A stretch of 64,000 bases of DNA. It comes from Saprospiraceae bacterium. GTDB taxonomy: Bacteria > Bacteroidota > Bacteroidia > Chitinophagales > Saprospiraceae. A program made the position numbers and the translations under genes. Under the pieces are notes generated by a model that saw only the letters and a program-made list of their open reading frames with translations, was not told the origin of the DNA and ran no database searches. The DNA lies in the NCBI GenBank assembly GCA_025055285.1, contig JANWXM010000012.1, forward strand, positions 43,871 to 107,870, given 5' to 3'. This document shows, piece by piece, positions 62,176-64,000 of this stretch. Numbering within the stretch: the first letter of the stretch is position 1; the number at the start of each line of letters is the position of its first letter.

Positions 62176-63747
62176 TCACTCTTTCGTCACTTTTGGTTCG
62201 CTCGACGCCAAGTCACCTTCATCCATCTCGCGAAGTAGATGCGCTACTGTAGCAGCATCACCCATTACCGTCGTATCTTCAACGCGACGGCGTTTGGTAT
62301 GCACGCGCAAGATGCGCTCATTCTCCTTTTGAACGAGCGGGTCTTTCTTGTGCGCCCACAAGCGGTCGCGTGCGTGAGTAGCTGATTTTTCTAAGTCTAC
62401 GAGAGGTAGCGGGTAGTCTTGTCCCAGTCGAAAATTGTAAAAAGCCGCTTCAAGCGGTGTCATTCGCCAGGGCTCGCGAGCAAACGGCGCAGGGAGAGCC
62501 GCCAGTTCAGGCACCCACTTTTTGATAAAGAGACTCTCAGGGTCGTGTTCAGCCGCTTGTTTCACTGGGTTGTAGATGCGCACCATGTTCACGCCTGTCG
62601 TTCCAGCCTGCATCTGGAACTGAGCGTAATGGATGCCTGGTTCGTAGTCAAGAAACTGACGTGCGAGATGGTGAACGCCTGCCTGCCAAGGCTGCCATAG
62701 GTGATGGGTCAAAAAAGATACCAGCATGGAACGCATTCGAAAGTTGAGATAGCCCGTAGCCATCACACAGCGCATACAGGCATCTACAAGAGGCACGCCC
62801 GTTCGGCCCTCGCGCCAAGCAGCTACCCATCTTTCGTTAATTTCGGTGCGGATGGTATTGAATCCTCGGTTGAGGTTCTCGAATTCCATGCGGCACTCAG
62901 TCTCAAACTTTTGGATAAAGTGGCAATGCCAGAACAGGCGACTAACGAAGGCTCCCAAATTGTAGCGATCTCCCGTGCGCTCCATCGCCGCGCGCGTAGC
63001 CTGCCACACTTGGCGCATGCTGAGATTGCCCCAAGTGAGGTACGGTGAAATCCGGCTACAGCTTCGGCGAGCCGCTTCAGGTTTGGAAATATTGCGAAAA
63101 TATTGATGGCTGCGTTCGTAAAGAAAACTTTCTAAGTAGCGCCATCCTGCCGCCTCGCCGCCAGGTTGGAAAACTGTGCTAGGAGTGAAAAGGCCTGTAG
63201 GGAGTTGCTTTTGAGGGAAAGCGGCCAACCACTTCTCAGGCAAATAAAAGGGCGTAAAATTTGCCCAATCAGGTTCTACTGTTGGGCGGCTCATCCGCTC
63301 CAACCACGCCTTCTCCCAGCCGTTGCGGTGGTAGAGTCGCCGCGTAACGCCGCCAGTAGGTGTTTCTAGCCAATTTATGCCGTGGCGCCGGCAAAAGGCC
63401 GCTACCGCTCGGTCGCGGTCAAACGTAATTCGGTTGCCTGTCTCCTCATGAGAAAAAATAGTTTTGATCTCAACAACTGACCGCAGTGCATCCAGCACGT
63501 CGAGTACTTCGGCGCAAAAAACGTAAAGCGGAATGCCTCGCGCCAATAAGCGATGCCGCATTTCTTCCACACTTTGCCACACAAAACGCCAATGCCGCTC
63601 ATCACTGTCGGGTGCGCGCATCCACGACGGCTCAAAGCAATACAAAAGAATCACCGGCAACCCTGCTTCGATAGCGCGCTGGAGTGGCTCGTGGTCGCTT
63701 AGTCGCAAATCGCGTTTGAACCAAACAAGGTTAACTTGCGGTAGCAT
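62176..63747 (-). CDS. Cryptochrome/photolyase family protein, FAD-binding domain type
   Basis: About 523 residues. N-terminal photolyase fold (VWFKRDLRLSDHEPLQ; LLYCFEPSWM) and a C-terminal FAD-binding helical domain with SRISPYLTWGNLSMRQVW, RTGVPLVDACMRCVMATGYLNFRMRSMLVSFLTHHLWQPWQ, and DYEPGIHYAQFQMQAGTTGVNMVRIYNPVKQAAEHDP. The last block replaces the DLDPANNA-like motif of class I CPD photolyases and differs from cry-DASH. It fits a bacterial photolyase-related group sometimes called cryptochrome-like. It may repair UV damage or sense blue light; the choice needs biochemistry. The ATG at 63747 is used; the frame extends to 63777. The C-terminal 50 residues are a charged tail with no family match. 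Confidence 0.87.
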   Translation of the reverse strand: MLPQVNLVWFKRDLRLSDHEPLQRAIEAGLPVILLYCFEPSWMRAPDSDERHWRFVWQSVEEMRHRLLARGIPLYVFCAEVLDVLDALRSVVEIKTIFSHEETGNRITFDRDRAVAAFCRRHGINWLETPTGGVTRRLYHRNGWEKAWLERMSRPTVEPDWANFTPFYLPEKWLAAFPQKQLPTGLFTPSTVFQPGGEAAGWRYLESFLYERSHQYFRNISKPEAARRSCSRISPYLTWGNLSMRQVWQATRAAMERTGDRYNLGAFVSRLFWHCHFIQKFETECRMEFENLNRGFNTIRTEINERWVAAWREGRTGVPLVDACMRCVMATGYLNFRMRSMLVSFLTHHLWQPWQAGVHHLARQFLDYEPGIHYAQFQMQAGTTGVNMVRIYNPVKQAAEHDPESLFIKKWVPELAALPAPFAREPWRMTPLEAAFYNFRLGQDYPLPLVDLEKSATHARDRLWAHKKDPLVQKENERILRVHTKRRRVEDTTVMGDAATVAHLLREMDEGDLASSEPKVTKE

Positions 63748-64000
63748 ATTAACTCCTTCAACGCATGGAAAGAGCAATCGGTTGAGATCTTTGCTGCCGC
63801 GGCATCGAAAATAAGTTCATGCTCTTTGTCGACTGATTTTTGTGGAAAAGTCCGGAAACCTGATCTCATTTACTTAGCCACTGAGGAACGCAGACCTGAG
63901 GAAACGATGCTCAATAAAGCTCAATTGCATCTTCCGCACCCCAAAAGTAGAAAATCATGAATAAAAATCCCAGTAGGAAAGCAGGGAAAGGATGTTTCGA

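Noticed and set aside
63957..64000. ATG opening a frame to the right edge of the window
   Set aside because: Only 14 codons are visible and no promoter was found, so a partial gene cannot be supported.
1..64000. tRNA, rRNA, CRISPR, insertion sequence or prophage genes
   Set aside because: Spacers were scanned by eye for T-arm words, regularly spaced repeats, transposase motifs and terminal inverted repeats; none was convincing. A tRNAscan or CRISPR search would settle this.

Overview
The window is chromosomal DNA of a member of the Bacteroidota. Three things point there. Many genes are preceded by the Bacteroidota -7 promoter word TAnnTTTG. Three secreted proteins end in type IX secretion (T9SS/Por) sorting domains, of type A or CHU_C-like type B. 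The energy-transduction operon is ExbB-ExbD-ExbD-TonB. The gene set (CruF-type carotenoid enzyme, fused IcmF mutase, ATP-dependent PEP carboxykinase, MqnP-like prenyltransferase, DnaQ/GIY-YIG fusion) fits an aerobic, pigmented, free-living lineage; I cannot place it below phylum from sequence alone. No rRNA, tRNA, CRISPR array, insertion sequence or phage gene was found. This looks like ordinary core genome with 46 supported protein genes.

Layout. 0.1-2.5 kb: two family-2 glycosyltransferases. 2.7-7.2 kb: a small membrane protein, an ALDH3-type aldehyde dehydrogenase, ribosome hibernation factor, and a coupled galE-mpg pair. 7.5-11.6 kb: secreted thioredoxin-fold protein, aroC, a LOG-family protein and an RlmI-like methyltransferase. 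11.7-14.2 kb: secreted GH13 amylase and a hypothetical protein. 14.35-17.2 kb: exbB-exbD-exbD-tonB. 17.4-22 kb: LVIVD-repeat secreted protein, flavin monooxygenase, SulP permease. 22-24.6 kb: APC permease and a second TonB-domain protein with TPRs. 25.2-31.6 kb: argS, a TPR membrane protein, icmF. 32.1-36.6 kb: PhoD-like phosphatase and a second T9SS cargo, separated by 1.3 kb of apparently non-coding DNA. 37.1-39.2 kb: carotenoid pair (cruF-like, crtI/crtD-like). 39.5-44.2 kb: M28 peptidase, DUF3298-like protein, pckA. 45-50.5 kb: DnaQ-GIY-YIG nuclease, fabH, mqnP-like prenyltransferase, TlpA-like thioredoxin, phosphohexomutase. 50.5-53.6 kb: CHU_C-type T9SS cargo, paaI-paaH pair. 54.2-63.7 kb: ruvC, tilS, SLC13 transporter, alpha/beta hydrolase, a 1039-residue BNR/sortilin-like propeller protein and a cryptochrome/photolyase.

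How it fits together. Central metabolism: pckA, phosphohexomutase, galE, icmF, paaH and fabH. Envelope and export: TonB system, T9SS cargos, glycosyltransferases. Light and stress: carotenoid genes, photolyase, 3-methyladenine glycosylase, RuvC and HPF.

The least explained parts are intergenic: a 10-bp-stem structured region after hpf (5.25-5.54 kb), a promoter plus strong terminator before the LOG gene (9.60-9.66 kb), an orphan minus-strand terminator preceded only by a 20-codon ORF (24.80-24.94 kb), and a cluster of TGAGGC/GCCTCA inverted repeats (36.78-36.88 kb). At least four genes have their ATG 5-8 nt after a perfect TAnnTTTG, which predicts leaderless mRNAs and also fixes their starts.
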